Assembly: GCA_013180625.2 (NCBI GenBank)
Contig: SNVD02008762.1
Location: forward strand, 124,001-188,000
DNA length: 64,000 nt
Direction: 5' to 3'
Source of the DNA: Boswellia sacra
Lineage: Eukaryota; Streptophyta; Magnoliopsida; Sapindales; Burseraceae
Part shown: piece after piece, positions 11,061-23,084 of the stretch
How the letters are laid out: each line of letters opens with the position of its first letter
Numbering within the stretch: the first letter of the stretch is position 1
The notes under the pieces: generated by a model
Told to the model about the DNA's origin: nothing
The model's input: only the letters and a program-made list of their open reading frames with translations
Databases searched by the model: none
Program-made: the position numbers and the translations under genes

Positions 11061-13633
11061 TATATATTTTTTTATTTAAAAAGTACATAAAAGTCATGAC
11101 TAAGCAATAATACATAAAACTCAACAAAGCAATAATAGACAAAGGAATCAACTAAGATTTGTAGTCAAAGTATATAAAATGGCATATGTGGCAATGATAC
11201 AAAAAACGAATGCAGTCCCATAAGTTTAGAACCTTAAGCATGCAAAAGTTTCACCTAGGATGCTGAACAGAAAGAAACTCTATTTCTTACCACTCCAAAT
11301 TTCATAAAGACATGGTGTAGAGACTCATAAATTTTCTTTGATTCCAATAATTGCTCCTTATTCTCTTTACAAACAACCAATGGATGGAAACCAACTACAA
11401 TGCACCTGGATTCACACAGATATAAAAAATTTAGACAACAATTTGGATAAGCAGTTTGTCAGTTCACTAAAACCAAGTTGAATGGAGATAGGGAGCTGGG
11501 ATAGACTATTAAATCATGAATTTATGACTGCTAAAATTTCAAATAATTTCAAAGGAAACTCTAAAAACAAAATCTTATAGTAGATTGCATCAGGAAGTCC
11601 TGATCAGAATAACTATATGAACTGCCAATAGGATACAGACTGCTTTTACCAGCGACTATCAGTTACTTCTAGTGTCCTTATCAGCCAATTTAACTGATTA
11701 TCTTCAGTGGCATTTGATAATCCTATGAGCACAGCCTCCTCGAAGTTTCATTATGAGCAGCAGTTAGAGAGTAAACAAGACTAATATACAATATATTATA
11801 CCATATCAATCTCCATTTCAAGCTACACCGCTATCTAGACAAACACAGAAAAACAAATCTGTTGACTATGAGCATCAATATTCTGTCAGTATATATAGAT
11901 AAAAATATATATATAATTAGTCACTAAGACAGTTGGATTTCAGAGAGCAAGATTAAGTAAAAAAGTTGTGTAGTAGCCATCAGCAGAAAGAGAAATAGTA
12001 TGCATTTGAAGTGTGGATGCCTTGTGATAATGAACAGTTATAAAGCATATTCTTTACCCATGTAAGTTTCAACCAAGTCCAATGAATTTGTCATACACAA
12101 TAGTTTCCACTTGGGTTTTAAAACCAACTAGAAAGAAAAATTTGAGAATGATTTCTTTTTGTACAAGATATTTCATCCAAAAACCTCCCACATGCATCAG
12201 AGAATTTTGCCAGAGAGTTCTTATGTAGCAGTACAGAAATCGATAAATATAAAACAATTCATCTTGTGGTTGTCATACATAACGCAAATTGCTATTATTA
12301 CTAAAGTCTTTAAACAAATGAGCAAGATGATACCTAGGAAAAAGATCTTTGATAATGGCAATAACAATATAATTGCTGCCAACCTTGGATGTCTCTTAAA
12401 GGAAAGCGTAGAAAGCCAAAATTCAACAAAAGCCATCTTTATTTGTGAGTTTAATAAATAAGAAAGCTGTTCTGATAGTAATGTAACGAAGGAGAATATG
12501 TTATGAATATGATACATATATCCACCATTAATCTTTGCTGCAACAAACACCGATCGACTACCAGTTAAGATAAGATGAAACTGCAAACAAACCGTTTGCT
12601 TTACGTTATCTTCTCTTGTTACATCACATTAAAAGTTTTGTCTACCTAGCTTTCATTTAATGTCTATTCTATGCCACCAATACATTAACTAAAACTCTTA
12701 CTCTCAACTAACTACCGTCCACACACTCTGCAGTTCTGCCCAGAGTAGAAATATTTATATGTATAATTTATTAAGAAACAATAGCTTTGATGTGTGAGAA
12801 AAAGCGGCTAGGCTAGGCTAGGGATCGTAAGTCAAATGATCTGCACTGCATGCAATGCGGCAAAGATTCTGAAGATCTGATCTATGCATAGAGGTAGATC
12901 GAATCGAAGAGCTGGAGAGGAGACAAATATATGGTTAAGTATTTATAGGGTCTGATTAATTGCCACACTACGCAAGGATGTTCAGTTAGGGTAAAGATTG
13001 TGGACACAGAAAATTTCAATGTACGATGGAGGACGTAATAAATAAATAAATAAGAGAAAAAGCTTCAAATTAAGATCTAATGGAGTACGTAGTACTAAAA
13101 GTGAAACCGGCTGGGTGAGAAGGTGAATATTTAATTAAACACAACCTACCAATGAAACACTATTAGATTTGGATCATAAGCTGATGGTTATTTTTGGAGA
13201 AGTTGAAGAGTTGTGTACCGGGATTTGCTTTGCGATGTTAGAAATTAACCATTAACGAATGTTAATATTGGAGAAAACAAATTAAAGTACCTAAAATTTA
13301 ACTCAAGTTCAAGGACAACTCATGAACAATATAATTAATACGAAGAACCAATAATAATTTTCTCAAAAAACTGGACTAAAAATTACTTCAAACTAACCAG
13401 GAAACATATGTAACTTCCAAAATATTAAGCAGACCTGTTTTCTTCCTCAGCTTTAGGCAAAGAGAACTTGTACAAGCGATCAGGAATCTATCATTTGAAA
13501 GAAAAGCAACTTGTTGTGAGAGTATAATAGTAAAGATGATGAAACTCAAGCATATATATATGGGAAACTATAGAATAATTGTTCACTTTAGAGATTCACA
13601 ACGGAGCTTTAAACGAGAAAAAAGTGTGGTTGG
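11061..13633. other. Interior of outer CACTA, mostly non-coding
   Basis: No recognisable protein family. It holds one possible captured exon (see 11291-11405) and overlapping spurious ORFs at 12069-12586 on both strands. A ggctaggctaggctag triplet lies near 12807-12823 and a taaa microsatellite near 13038-13052. It could contain diverged promoter or intron sequence of a captured gene, but nothing proves this. Confidence 0.5.
11291..11405 (-). pseudogene. Possible captured exon, family unknown
   Basis: On the minus strand a 115-nt segment is bounded by a good acceptor (..atccag) and donor (gtaaga). It is open for about 38 codons in one phase, including HPLVVCKENKEQLLESKK. I do not recognise the protein. 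The other gene pieces in this CACTA element also lie on the minus strand with conserved splice borders, so this may be another captured exon. Confidence 0.3.
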
Positions 13634-13959
13634 TGTTGACCCAGGTATGGCAACCCAAGAGGGGGGTGAATTGGGTTTTTATTTATCAAAACGGATTTGT
13701 AAAACTTTTCTTTGAAGATCAAAATTATTTAACTCTTTCTTTGAGAATGAAGGTGAAGAAGATGATATTAGAAGTTATCAAATATGTAATCAAGAGAATA
13801 ATAATAATGAACAATCGCAAGTGCAAGAAAATGTAAAGAGCATAGGGATAGAGAGAGTGCAAACTCAATTTACGTGGTTCGGCAAACCTTGCCTACGTCC
13901 ACGGGCTCCTAACTCCACGAGCTAAGCTTTCCACTAAGTTGTAGAAATCTTTACAACTT

Positions 13960-14160
13960 GCTTGATGAACAACCTCACCAAGACTTTTTCTTTCAACCCT
14001 TGATAAAACCACACCAAGAGTTCTTCTTGATGAACAACCTCACCAAGGCAACTTCCTTCAACCCTTGATAACACCACACCAAGAGTTCTTCTTGATGAAC
14101 AACCTCACCAAGGCAACTTCCTTCAACTCTTGATAACACACAACAAGAGTTCTCTCAAGG
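13960..14160. repeat. Tandem repeat, about 65-bp unit, about 3 copies
   Basis: The motif ttgatgaacaacctcaccaa, followed by gg(c)aactt..cttcaacccttgataacaccacaccaagagttcttc, recurs three times with few changes (copies near 13960, 14028 and 14091). Confidence 0.85.
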
Positions 14161-14449
14161 ATAACTATTATCTTTTACAATAAGATCTCGCTCTCACCAC
14201 AATACAAGAACAAAGATAATTGTTTATAACAAAATACAACTCTCCTCAAAGAGTAGATAAAAAATATAAAAGCTCTCTAAAAATGATATTTCCCTTATTT
14301 GTGGCTTGATGGATGCTTCTCTTGCTCTTGTTGAATGCATGGGAGAATGGCTCCTTTTATAGGCAAATGAGATGAACTTGAACAAGTGAAGACACCAACT
14401 CCAAATTTTCTGCCCACCATAAAAACTGTAATTTTTTCTGCCATTTTTG

Positions 14450-15140
14450 TCAATGTTATGTTTGAAATTTGAAAATCTTCAAAACATAAAAGATCTGCAC
14501 ATTTGAATAAGCTTTCCAACTCATCAAGAACCAAGTCATTTGGATATCTGTAGCTCAAGATATGGCCAAAACACCATTCGGTGCTCAAGTGACTTGATTT
14601 TTCTTCCATGTGTCTGTCCACTGACTTGAATGATAATTCTGTCAGCCTTCCATTTGAAATTTGATTTCTTCAAAACATAAAAGATCTTCATATTTGAATA
14701 AGCTTTCCAAAACATTAAGAATCAAAGCAATTAGATATCTCTATCTTAAGATATGGCCAAAACACCATTCGGTGCTCATGTGAGTTGATTTTTCTTCTCT
14801 GTGTCAGTCCACCGAATTGCATGTCAATTATGCCGGCCTTCTGTTTGAAATTTGAATTTTTCAAAACATATGAAATGTTCTTCATTAAGTCATCTTTCCA
14901 ATGCCGCAAGAATCAAGTCATTTTGATTTTTCTAGCTCAAGATATGTCCAAAGGAGTATTCGGTGCTCATGTCAGCTACTTCCATTTGTCTTTCAACTTT
15001 CATGATGATTTGGACAACCTTGCACTTGAAATTTGAATTTCATTAAAACATATGAAATGTTATAAATTGAGTAAGCTTTCCATAGGATCAAGAATCACGT
15101 CATTTGGATATTTGTAGAGATATATATGACCAATTGATTG
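14450..15140. repeat. Tandem repeat, about 180-bp unit, about 4 copies
   Basis: Each unit carries tttgaaatttga..ttcaaaacat, then ataagctttccaa..caagaatcaa, then gatatggccaaaacaccatt and cggtgctca. Copies begin near 14460, 14645, 14845 and 15030 and diverge increasingly from one another. Confidence 0.8.
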
Positions 15141-15819
15141 AACATTGTTCATGTGTCACATTCCTTGATTCAATCCTTGTTCTTAAACTTTGGTGCCTTT
15201 AACATGTAGTCTTCTCCTTAGCTTCAACACTTCATTTTAATAAGCCTTTTCTTGATTTGACAATTATTTCAATGATATTATTCTTGCACATAAATAAACA
15301 TGTTAGTAAATCACAATTAATCAATGTGTATTGTTATCATCAAAATTATCATGTAGCCTTAGGGCTAACAGTTGGTATATAACTAGCTTTTCAGATGGGC
15401 TTCTCATTTGCATGAAAGCGCACATCTGATGATAAAAATAATAATGATAGTAAGAAAAAAAAAAGAAAATTATTTTCTAGTATTGTTTAAAGAAATTAAT
15501 AAGAAAAATTAATTATATAGTAAAAGAATAGATTGGAAGGAAAAGTAAGGTGAAGAAGCCTGAAAGTGGAGTTAGGATTAGCTTCAATTGCATATACAAG
15601 AATGCCAAACCAAGCTCAAGTAGCTAGTTGACTTATAACAATGGGCAAAATGAGCTTAAGAGCTTGAGCAGCTAAATGCATCTCAGTGTAGATTCACTGC
15701 CAATCATGAAATTCCACTGGCAATCAATTTGATGTGCTTTGTATTACTCCAGGATAAGGAAAGAGAACACAGATATGAGAAAGAGAAGGTCAAAACGATT
15801 AATTTGCATAGTAAAACCA

Positions 15820-17400
15820 CAGAATAATGAGATGGATCAACCTACTTGTGTTTCTAACGCCAAACTCTTGCAACCAACAAATTTCTTGGGGGATTTGGCA
15901 TTGAACACAAACGCAAAAGCAATAAGAGCGTCCATGTTTGGAAACATCTAAAAGGAAAGAAAAAAATTAATTTAGAAATGTATCCCCAAAAAAAAATAAT
16001 AATTCAACTTACCTTCGTAACATTTATGTCCTGCACTTTGTTTGAGATCACCATGCCTGAAACTGGACCAGCAATTGTTATGAACCTTTATTTTGTCAAA
16101 CAAAACAGCATTTATAAAAATGTGCTGATATTAAAAAAAGAAAAGGACAAAGAAACTTATAATCTCAACTCGTTTAAATTATTTTGGGACAACCTCCACC
16201 AAAAGTAAGAAAGATAAAAGTAAAGAAAAAAATCCCTTGAAATAGCAACCTTTGGTGGATGAAGCTATTGTAGTTGAGGACAAGAATGGGATGAGCATGT
16301 GTCCTCTCCAAGCCATCAATATGCCATAGCTGATAAAACAAGAGAAAGGATTAATCTCAGTCACAGAACATTTAATTGTATAGATTGAGAAGAATTACAG
16401 CAAGTGTGGCAATACCTGCAAATCCTCACGTAAAGATCTGCAACGTGTTTTCTTCTTCAGATGAACATTAAGTAATGCAATAGTGTCAGAACAGCTAAGA
16501 TCTCCATTCATCTTATAACGAGTGTGGAAGGATTTAATTAAATTCTTTGTTTTTTTGTCTAAGGCTTCAACCTCCCGTCTCAGTGCGGCCACTTTGTCAG
16601 TGACAACTTGGCACTAAAGGAGAAAAGGCACTTCATCAGAAACTTGAAATCAACCATATCCTTTTACCCAATTGTTTCTCCAAACAGTTGACGATAACTG
16701 GCACTAAACAAGAATAATAAGCAATGCTGGAATAAATAAATGAATACAGGTTATCAAGAGAAGAAAGGAAATGAACCTAATTTCCTATTTCCGTCCAGCA
16801 TGTTATTTTGCTTAGGTTAAAGCTTCAATGCAACTGATATGCAAAAATAAGTTCAAAATAGAATGTGTTTTGAAAACTTTTAGCACATTGTCTAGATAAA
16901 TCCAGATAACAATGCCTCCCACAAATACTGCTTATCATCATATTTTATGTTTGATAATTCATCAATGAGGATAAAATTCACAATGAAATGACGGAGCAAA
17001 AAAATGATATCGCACAATGTTATGCAGCTGGGCATACACAAGAGATCCACATCCTGAAATTGACACTTATACCTCTTTTTTGCCCTCAAAATTAATGGAG
17101 GTTGAATAAAGAAGATTATTATCCACTTGAGCATCTCTTTCACCAGATAAAGAGAGATGTCTAACATAATTCAACTTCAAAATTTGAAGCTTCTGCATTC
17201 CTGAGCTTAATAGCTGCACTCTTTTCTGCATGCAAGAACAGAAAGTATATAATACCAGAATATATATCTCAATAAAAACAAAAATAAATAAATAAAGATT
17301 GAATACCAGCAATCTCTCATGCTTCAGATGCATTATCTGCAGGTTTGCCTTTTCATACCCTATTTGATGGAGCAAAGATCTTGTTTCAGCTACTTTGCAA
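15820..17400 (-). pseudogene. Captured KNL1/Spc7-like kinetochore gene fragment with introns
   Basis: Six exon-like blocks on the minus strand have consensus splice borders: about 17390-17307, 17222-17090, about 16617-16424, about 16328-16243, about 16070-16015 and 15947-15820. Readable blocks include QVVTDKVAALRREVEALDKK and LLNVHLKKKTRCRSLREDLQ, then LWHIDGLERTHAHPILVLNY and GPVSGMVISNKVQDINVTK. The last is MFPNMDALIAFAFVFNAKSP. The order (coiled coil, then a globular domain) and motifs fit the C-terminal region of plant KNL1/Spc7-type outer-kinetochore proteins, from memory. Only the 3' half of a gene is present, with no start codon or promoter. It lies between the two insertions inside the outer CACTA, so it is captured host sequence. 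Confidence 0.5.
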
Positions 17401-17422
17401 CAGCACCAACTTATCCATGTCA

Positions 17423-18233
17423 AACAACAATTATGCTAAACTAGTTTCCCAAAAATTTACGACAACAAATGGTCCCCAAATGGGTGATACAGACATACAG
17501 GTGCACAGAATCAAAATAATCATGAACCAAATATATTTGTGATTCCAAACCAAAACAAAAAATTCACAGTCTGCTACACTCATTTTTTCAAGAATATTTC
17601 ATGCTTAAAATTTAAAAAAATTTAGGTTATTTATTTCTATCTCACCCTCATAATTCTTAAAATTAATATATAATTCTAAAAATTAACAATTAATTGCCTA
17701 CTATAGAATTTTTTTTAACAAAATATGTTTGAGTAAGGTATGTAAAAAATTAATAGAATCATTTTGCGTTTAGTTGTGAATTTTGTGTTTATTGTTCTCA
17801 AAAGATTTTGAAAATTAAATTTTAATTTTTTATATGAAATAAAAGATTTTGATATTTTATTTAGAAGATGAGTTTGGTATTAAATTTTGAAAATGAAAAT
17901 ATATTTGAAATACATAAAACCAGAAAAAAATAAATAAATGTATAAAACAACCTCTTAAAAGCTATAACACAAAACAAGACTTCAACATGAGGGAGGCAAG
18001 CGGCTCTTTTCCTGAAGCAACTTAAATAATGGATTTTTAATCCTAATCGCTATTGGAACATATTAGACCAATATCACAGTTATCATTCCCCAATATTCAT
18101 AGTTATCATTTGCCCGCATCATTATCATTTCCTGTAATGCATTAAACAGCAACAACCCTTCATGAATCTACATTAAGGTAAAAGCTATAAACCACTGGAT
18201 TTGCTTCTTTTATTACATGGACTCACTACAAGA
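17423..18233. other. Non-coding interior of outer CACTA
   Basis: AT-rich sequence without a supported ORF or motif. It ends at the TSD (ACT) of the inner CACTA element. Confidence 0.5.
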
Positions 18234-18520
18234 AAAATCATCATATTTGGCGGTCTTTGACCGTAAAATATGTATATATTTGGCGGTCTTAAAAGCGCCA
18301 CCAATGGCACCGCCAAATATAGTCAATTTGACTATATTTGGCGGTCGGTCAAAATGTCAAATATGCATCTGACTATACTTGGCGGTTTTTGACCGCCAAG
18401 TATAATAGGTTTAAAAATTAAAAAAAAATATATACTTGGCGGTTTTTGACCGCCAAGTATAATAGTTTCAAAAATTAAAAAAAATATACTTGGCAGTTTT
18501 TAACCGCCAAGTATTTAAGA
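18234..18520. repeat. Inner CACTA left terminus and TTTGGCGGTC subterminal repeats
   Basis: Multiple TTTGGCGGTC / ACTTGGCGGTTTTTGACCGCC units occur as inverted pairs. They include two near-identical blocks, ttggcggtttttgaccgcca, at about 18380 and 18436. Confidence 0.88.
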
Positions 18521-19130
18521 AAAATTAATATATATATATATAATAGGTATTTTAAAAAATTTAAGAAATTCATAATTTGTATCATATGTCACATTAAACA
18601 AATTTCTCATAAAATTCCTAAGTTCCCAATGAAAGTAAAATAAGATAACAAGTTTGGAATGTTAAATAAACTTTTTTATAATCAAGCAACACAATATTTG
18701 CCATTATGACAAATCAGGTATTGCAACTAGTGGTAAAGATAATTTGCATTTCAGAGGTAACCAGATTAAAAACATGAATAAGTACATGAGATTTCATACC
18801 TAATTCCATTATAGGGAAACTCTTATACAAACATAAATGAGTAAGCAAATGATAAATAAAGCATTACTATCACATAAATTTCTCAGAGAATCTATGCTAA
18901 AAAACAGTGATTATTCACAACAAACTTCAGTAACTTGTACTTTTTTGACTCACAGATAACCACATGATATATGCTTGAGGAGAAAATTATTTCACCGGTT
19001 CATGATCTACAAGCATCCACAAGATAAGAACTAAACTTGGTCCCATATGTTATATTAATTCATATTAGCTGAAAAAAATTTCCAAAAAGTGATCTAGAAC
19101 AATCAAAATAATTTCAAAAGATGACAATAC

Positions 19131-20266
19131 CATTCCCGAAGCTGGTGGCATTCCACATTCCAGAGCAGTCAGAAAGTCATAATCAAGAGTCACTTCATAT
19201 GAGATATCATCATTTTTATCCAATTTTTCTTCTGCACTTGATGTCTCTGAAACAGCTGCTGCTCTCTTCTCATTATGCTGCCTCACTTGCTCTTCCAAGC
19301 GTGCCCTCTGCCACCATTTAAAATCAATGACAATATCTTCTGATTTAAACGAAAATAGTCACAGTTTTTTGATGCAGGACAACAATGTGGTGTGTTGAGT
19401 TATACATTCTTCAACTTGGGCACTGGTAGTAATAGGAATTCCAATTTATACATATGTTATTAATAACAAGTCCTTGAAAAGAATTCTTCTATTAAACAAT
19501 GTTCCATAAACAGAGTCTTCTATTTTATTATCGACCACACTAAAAACCCATATGTTAGTACATGCATGGTAATACCATGCTTATTTGTTGCATAACGGCT
19601 AATCATACTACATTACTAGAACTCAAAGTGTTAGTGGACAACATTAGCAAATCCAGAGACTGCATCAGCTTACCTGGTCCAATGGATCAATCAATTCAGA
19701 AAATGCATTGGCTAGTTCACGACCACAGATGAAGAGTTCAAATCTCTCGGTCAAGCTTGCATGTCTGTTGTGAAAAAATATCGATACTAAGATAACAACA
19801 TGTTTCAACATAGCAAACTTCAACCCAGTGCAAGATGTTTATTGCAAGAAATGCACAATGTTTTCCCTCAACAGATGAAATACACAAGAAATTTTGCAAC
19901 CACTAAAATATTAGACATATTCATAGATTCAAGAAGGTGAAGGTTTGGTCGTAGCATCCAAATCATTCTACATGGAGAATGAGAGAGAGAAGAAAAACCA
20001 GCCCAAGATTTTCATGCCATTAGTTTTCTTTACTTGAATCTCTGCATCTAGCACAAGGATGTGATCAAGACCAAACAATGATATACCACAAAGAAAATTT
20101 TGGGAGACTAAAACCACAGTAGCCCCATGTAATATGAAAAAGTGATTAAATTATCTTACAACTTAAAGCACTTCAAATAGAACAATTTCACACATAACAA
20201 GAAATCCGAAAATTCATAGAGCTTCTGTACCTTCGGTGTGGCTTTGTCTGGGTTTCCATATTGAAA
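19131..20266 (-). pseudogene. Captured plastid/mitochondrial-type lysyl-tRNA synthetase fragment, three exons
   Basis: Three minus-strand exons with intact GT/AG borders splice in frame. 20266-20231 ends in KPHR; 19764-19674 encodes [20 protein letters not shown] then [10 protein letters not shown]; 19307-19131 encodes RARLEEQVRQHNEKRAAAVS, then VTLDYDFLTALECGMPPASG. These are the late class II catalytic-domain segments of the bacterial-type (organellar) LysRS of plants, before motif 3. The intact enzyme charges tRNA-Lys with lysine. Motif 3 (the GIDRL block with its catalytic Arg) and all upstream exons are missing, so the fragment is non-functional. Retained introns show capture at the DNA level. 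Confidence 0.82.
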
Positions 20267-20343
20267 CTGAAAATTTTAACATCAAAATCATTAATGTGAA
20301 AATTATCATAAAGCAAAGAACATGAATAAGACACTATGCTCAC

Positions 20344-20623
20344 CGCTATAACTACTGCATCAGCTAGAAAATATAGGAAATCACCATCAATCTCAAGCTG
20401 TAAACATAGCTACATCGTCAACATCCTCAATAAGGGCCAAAAAGTTCCTCATTACTTTGTACTTGACACGTGTCATGTAATTTCAATGATAAAAAGAGAG
20501 AACAGAAAACCAAACCTCAGCTGCACCAAACAAAGTCTTCACTGCTTTTGCATTTGATGCAAGCCTTGTTTCCACAAGTTGAGTAGTCTCTTGTAGTGCA
20601 GCAGCACCAGCTGACTCACCAAT
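20344..20623 (-). pseudogene. Captured exons of an unidentified gene
   Basis: Two minus-strand exons with good splice sites are present. Exon 20623-20519 reads ..AALQETTQLVETRLASNAKA..; exon 20398-20344 reads LEIDGDFLYFLADAVVIA. They lie directly upstream of the LysRS exons in the same orientation but do not resemble any LysRS segment I know. They may come from another donor gene or an unfamiliar region of the same locus. Open frames, borders and amino-acid composition support genuine former exons. Confidence 0.45.
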
Positions 20624-20629
20624 CTGTAC

Positions 20630-22710
20630 AAAAAAAAGGAAGATTGGATTATGAGCAAATTTTCAAATAAACTTAGGCTCAAAGTAAAGAAACTCCTAGA
20701 ACATGTAAACTGATATTTAGAATAATCAGGAACAGTGTACAAGACATATCCTCTCAAGAAAGCAAAACATCATTGGTTCCCTATAAGTACAATGAATAAG
20801 TCACTTAATAGAAAATGAAGATCCATAAATTTACTTCACTCCAAGGATTCAATTATGGTATATTAAGTCAAACCAGTCATCAAAATTCAAAGCTAATCCT
20901 TTTTGTGGCAGGTAACATAACATATAATAACTATTATTAACTAATAATTTATTAAACAACCAAGTAATCTCCACTATCTTTAAGCTAGCTAGCAAACAAA
21001 TTTATCATAAATAGATGTAAAAGCCAATTTTTCCTAGCAAACTCAATAAAACTTAGTCACCAAGTTCAATACAAAACTCTTTCACTAAAAAAAAAGTATC
21101 AATAGTTCTTTATTCTCATACCAATAAACAAGAAAGTATCAATAATTCTGTATGCCCACTAAAATTCAATATCAGCAGTTTAAAATAATTGAAAAATAAC
21201 ATTTTAGCAGCTATATACTAATATTACTATTTACTTGAAAATGTATAGCTGCAAATCAAATTTAGTTAGATGCTCCTTTCTCTCTCTATCTAAGCTTTCT
21301 TGAATTAGAGTTGACAAATTTCAGTGTTAAAGAAAGCCTTTTTACGTAGTCAAAATAAATAAGAAATAGAAGAGAAAAAAACCATAGAACATGACAAACT
21401 TGAACAACCTTCCCAAACTAAATGTGATATTTGAAAATAATCATTTAAAGCTTAGGGTCCTCAATGAAATTTGCCCAAATTTAGCCTTTGTCGGATCAAG
21501 AAGTGGTTTCCACCTAATTTAACTTGGTCAAAGAATATTATTATGTAAATAAATCTTGCAACCAAGTGATAAACTTTTATTTGTAAAAGTAAAAAAATAT
21601 GTGGCCTAAAACAATGAATGAGACAATATTAATAAATGCCATTTAAAGTCATTGTGTTACACTTCTTTACAAAGCTTTGACTACACAAAACAATATAATG
21701 CTTGAGACAATGTCAATAAATGCCATTTAAAGCCCTTCTGCACCTTTATAAAGCTTTGACGATTGACTTTATATATATAAAGAATAAGAGTAAAAGGAGT
21801 ACAAGGATAAGAAAGGAGAAGCAAATAGAAGAAAGAGCGAGGTAGTAAAAGTTACAAGGGAGAGAAGAAATTAGCTACTAAAAGAAAGATTAGAGAATTT
21901 GCCCAAAACGAACAAGTTTTCAATAGTTGCAAGTAACGTAGCTTTATAACCAATAAGTGTATTCTCTTTCACTTCTTTTTTCAATTACATGTTTTGCACT
22001 TTTAACCACTTAAACTTGTTCTTTTTCCTCCGCATTTTTTTAAAAAGTTCTTATTTAAATAATGCAAATTGCATATAACATCAATGGCCAGCTGCAAGCC
22101 ACATCTCTCCGTAGTTGGGATTAGCCCATGATATGCATACACTATCATTGGTTTGGCAAGAGAAGTAAAGATAATAAAGATTAAAAACGCTATAACTAAA
22201 TCAATCTTTTTGTCTGTTTGGATAACATACATTTCATAGGTGTTGATAGCAAAGAAGAAGCTACAATATTTATAAGTGGGCCTCGCAAAGAGTAAATGCA
22301 TAAAAAGCTGAGTGGAATTTTTTATCTCTTGGAACCTTTTCTTGTAGATGGAAACATGCCATAAAGGATAAGTGATAATTTGTCTGTACATGTGATTCAT
22401 TAGGCTCGAATAACTCAAGTAGGACAAGACTTTATTTGTAAAATTGGAATAAATTAATAACTTTAGTGGATTTGAAACACAAACAAATTAAATTGATAAA
22501 CATATCGTGATTTCAGATTTAACAAATGAAATCCCAAACTCCCAACATTAATTAACATCCAATTTACCAAATTAAAATTAAAAAATTAAACACCTAAACC
22601 AAATCTAAGCACCAAATAAAAAAATTCAAATAATTAAATTCAAAAAGGAATTAAAATCATTAAATCAAATGCATTAGTCATGAGGTAGCATCAGGTAAGG
22701 GCTTACCAAA
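20630..22710. other. Inner CACTA interior, no gene recognised
   Basis: AT-rich filler. The longest ORF (22002-22427, minus) has no recognisable motif and no flanking splice logic. A partial internal repeat (caatgtcaataaatgccatttaaagc) appears twice near 21627-21650 and 21708-21733. Confidence 0.5.
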
Positions 22711-22725
22711 TGGGTTTTTGTGTTC

Positions 22726-22900
22726 ATGATGGAAGGAGGGGGGTCAGGTTCCAATACCGTTCCTCAACCTCAAGCTCTGTTTGATAAATCACGGGTTTTG
22801 GATGTCAAACCTCTTGGTAGTTTGGTTCCAGTATTGCCATCAACCCCGCTTCAAATGTGCGCCTCCTTGTCAAACCTCTTCTTTGTCTTCTTGTTGCTGA
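22726..22900 (+). pseudogene. Captured SUVH1/3-type histone methyltransferase N-terminal fragment
   Basis: On the plus strand the frame MMEGGGSGSNTVPQPQALFD then KSRVLDVKPLGSLVPVLPST matches the N-terminal block of plant SUVH1/SUVH3-like H3K9 methyltransferases (D-K-S-R-V-L-D-V-K-P-L-R-x-L-x-P-V-F-P). The sequence then degenerates and stops at 22903. The SRA, pre-SET and SET domains are absent. It lies in the inner CACTA, opposite in orientation to the LysRS piece. Confidence 0.65.
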
Positions 22901-23084
22901 TTTGATATTGGGTTTTGGATTTTTTGCCTTTGAAGCACTGCGTCGGAGCCATGAAGACAAAATCCATGGTGATGGTGAGGGTGGCGAGCCCCTTGTTGCT
23001 TCAGTTCACTTCAGACCACCTCTCTGTCTACCTGCTAAGCTAAGCACCTCTGTTGTTAAAGATGCTTGTATTTTGTGATTTGTC

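Larger units (their letters stand above)
13634..15370 (-). mobile_element. Putative solo LTR (1.74 kb) with TSD GTTGG and internal tandem repeats
   Basis: The unit begins TGTTGACCC and ends GGGCTAACA and is flanked by a perfect 5-bp duplication GTTGG (13629-13633 and 15371-15375). Read on the minus strand it starts TGTTAGCCCTAAGG and ends with the cccctcttgggttgcc..caaca type seen at many plant LTR ends. There is no gag-pol inside. It contains two tandem arrays: about 65-bp units at 13960-14160, and about 180-bp units at about 14450-15140. Orientation is inferred from the LTR-end resemblance. Confidence 0.82.

Noticed and set aside
13960..14160. Possible CRISPR-like array
   Set aside because: Units are contiguous tandem repeats without unique spacers, inside a plant LTR.
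22002..22427. 141-codon minus-strand ORF in the inner CACTA
   Set aside because: No recognisable domain, AT-biased composition and no splice or homology support.
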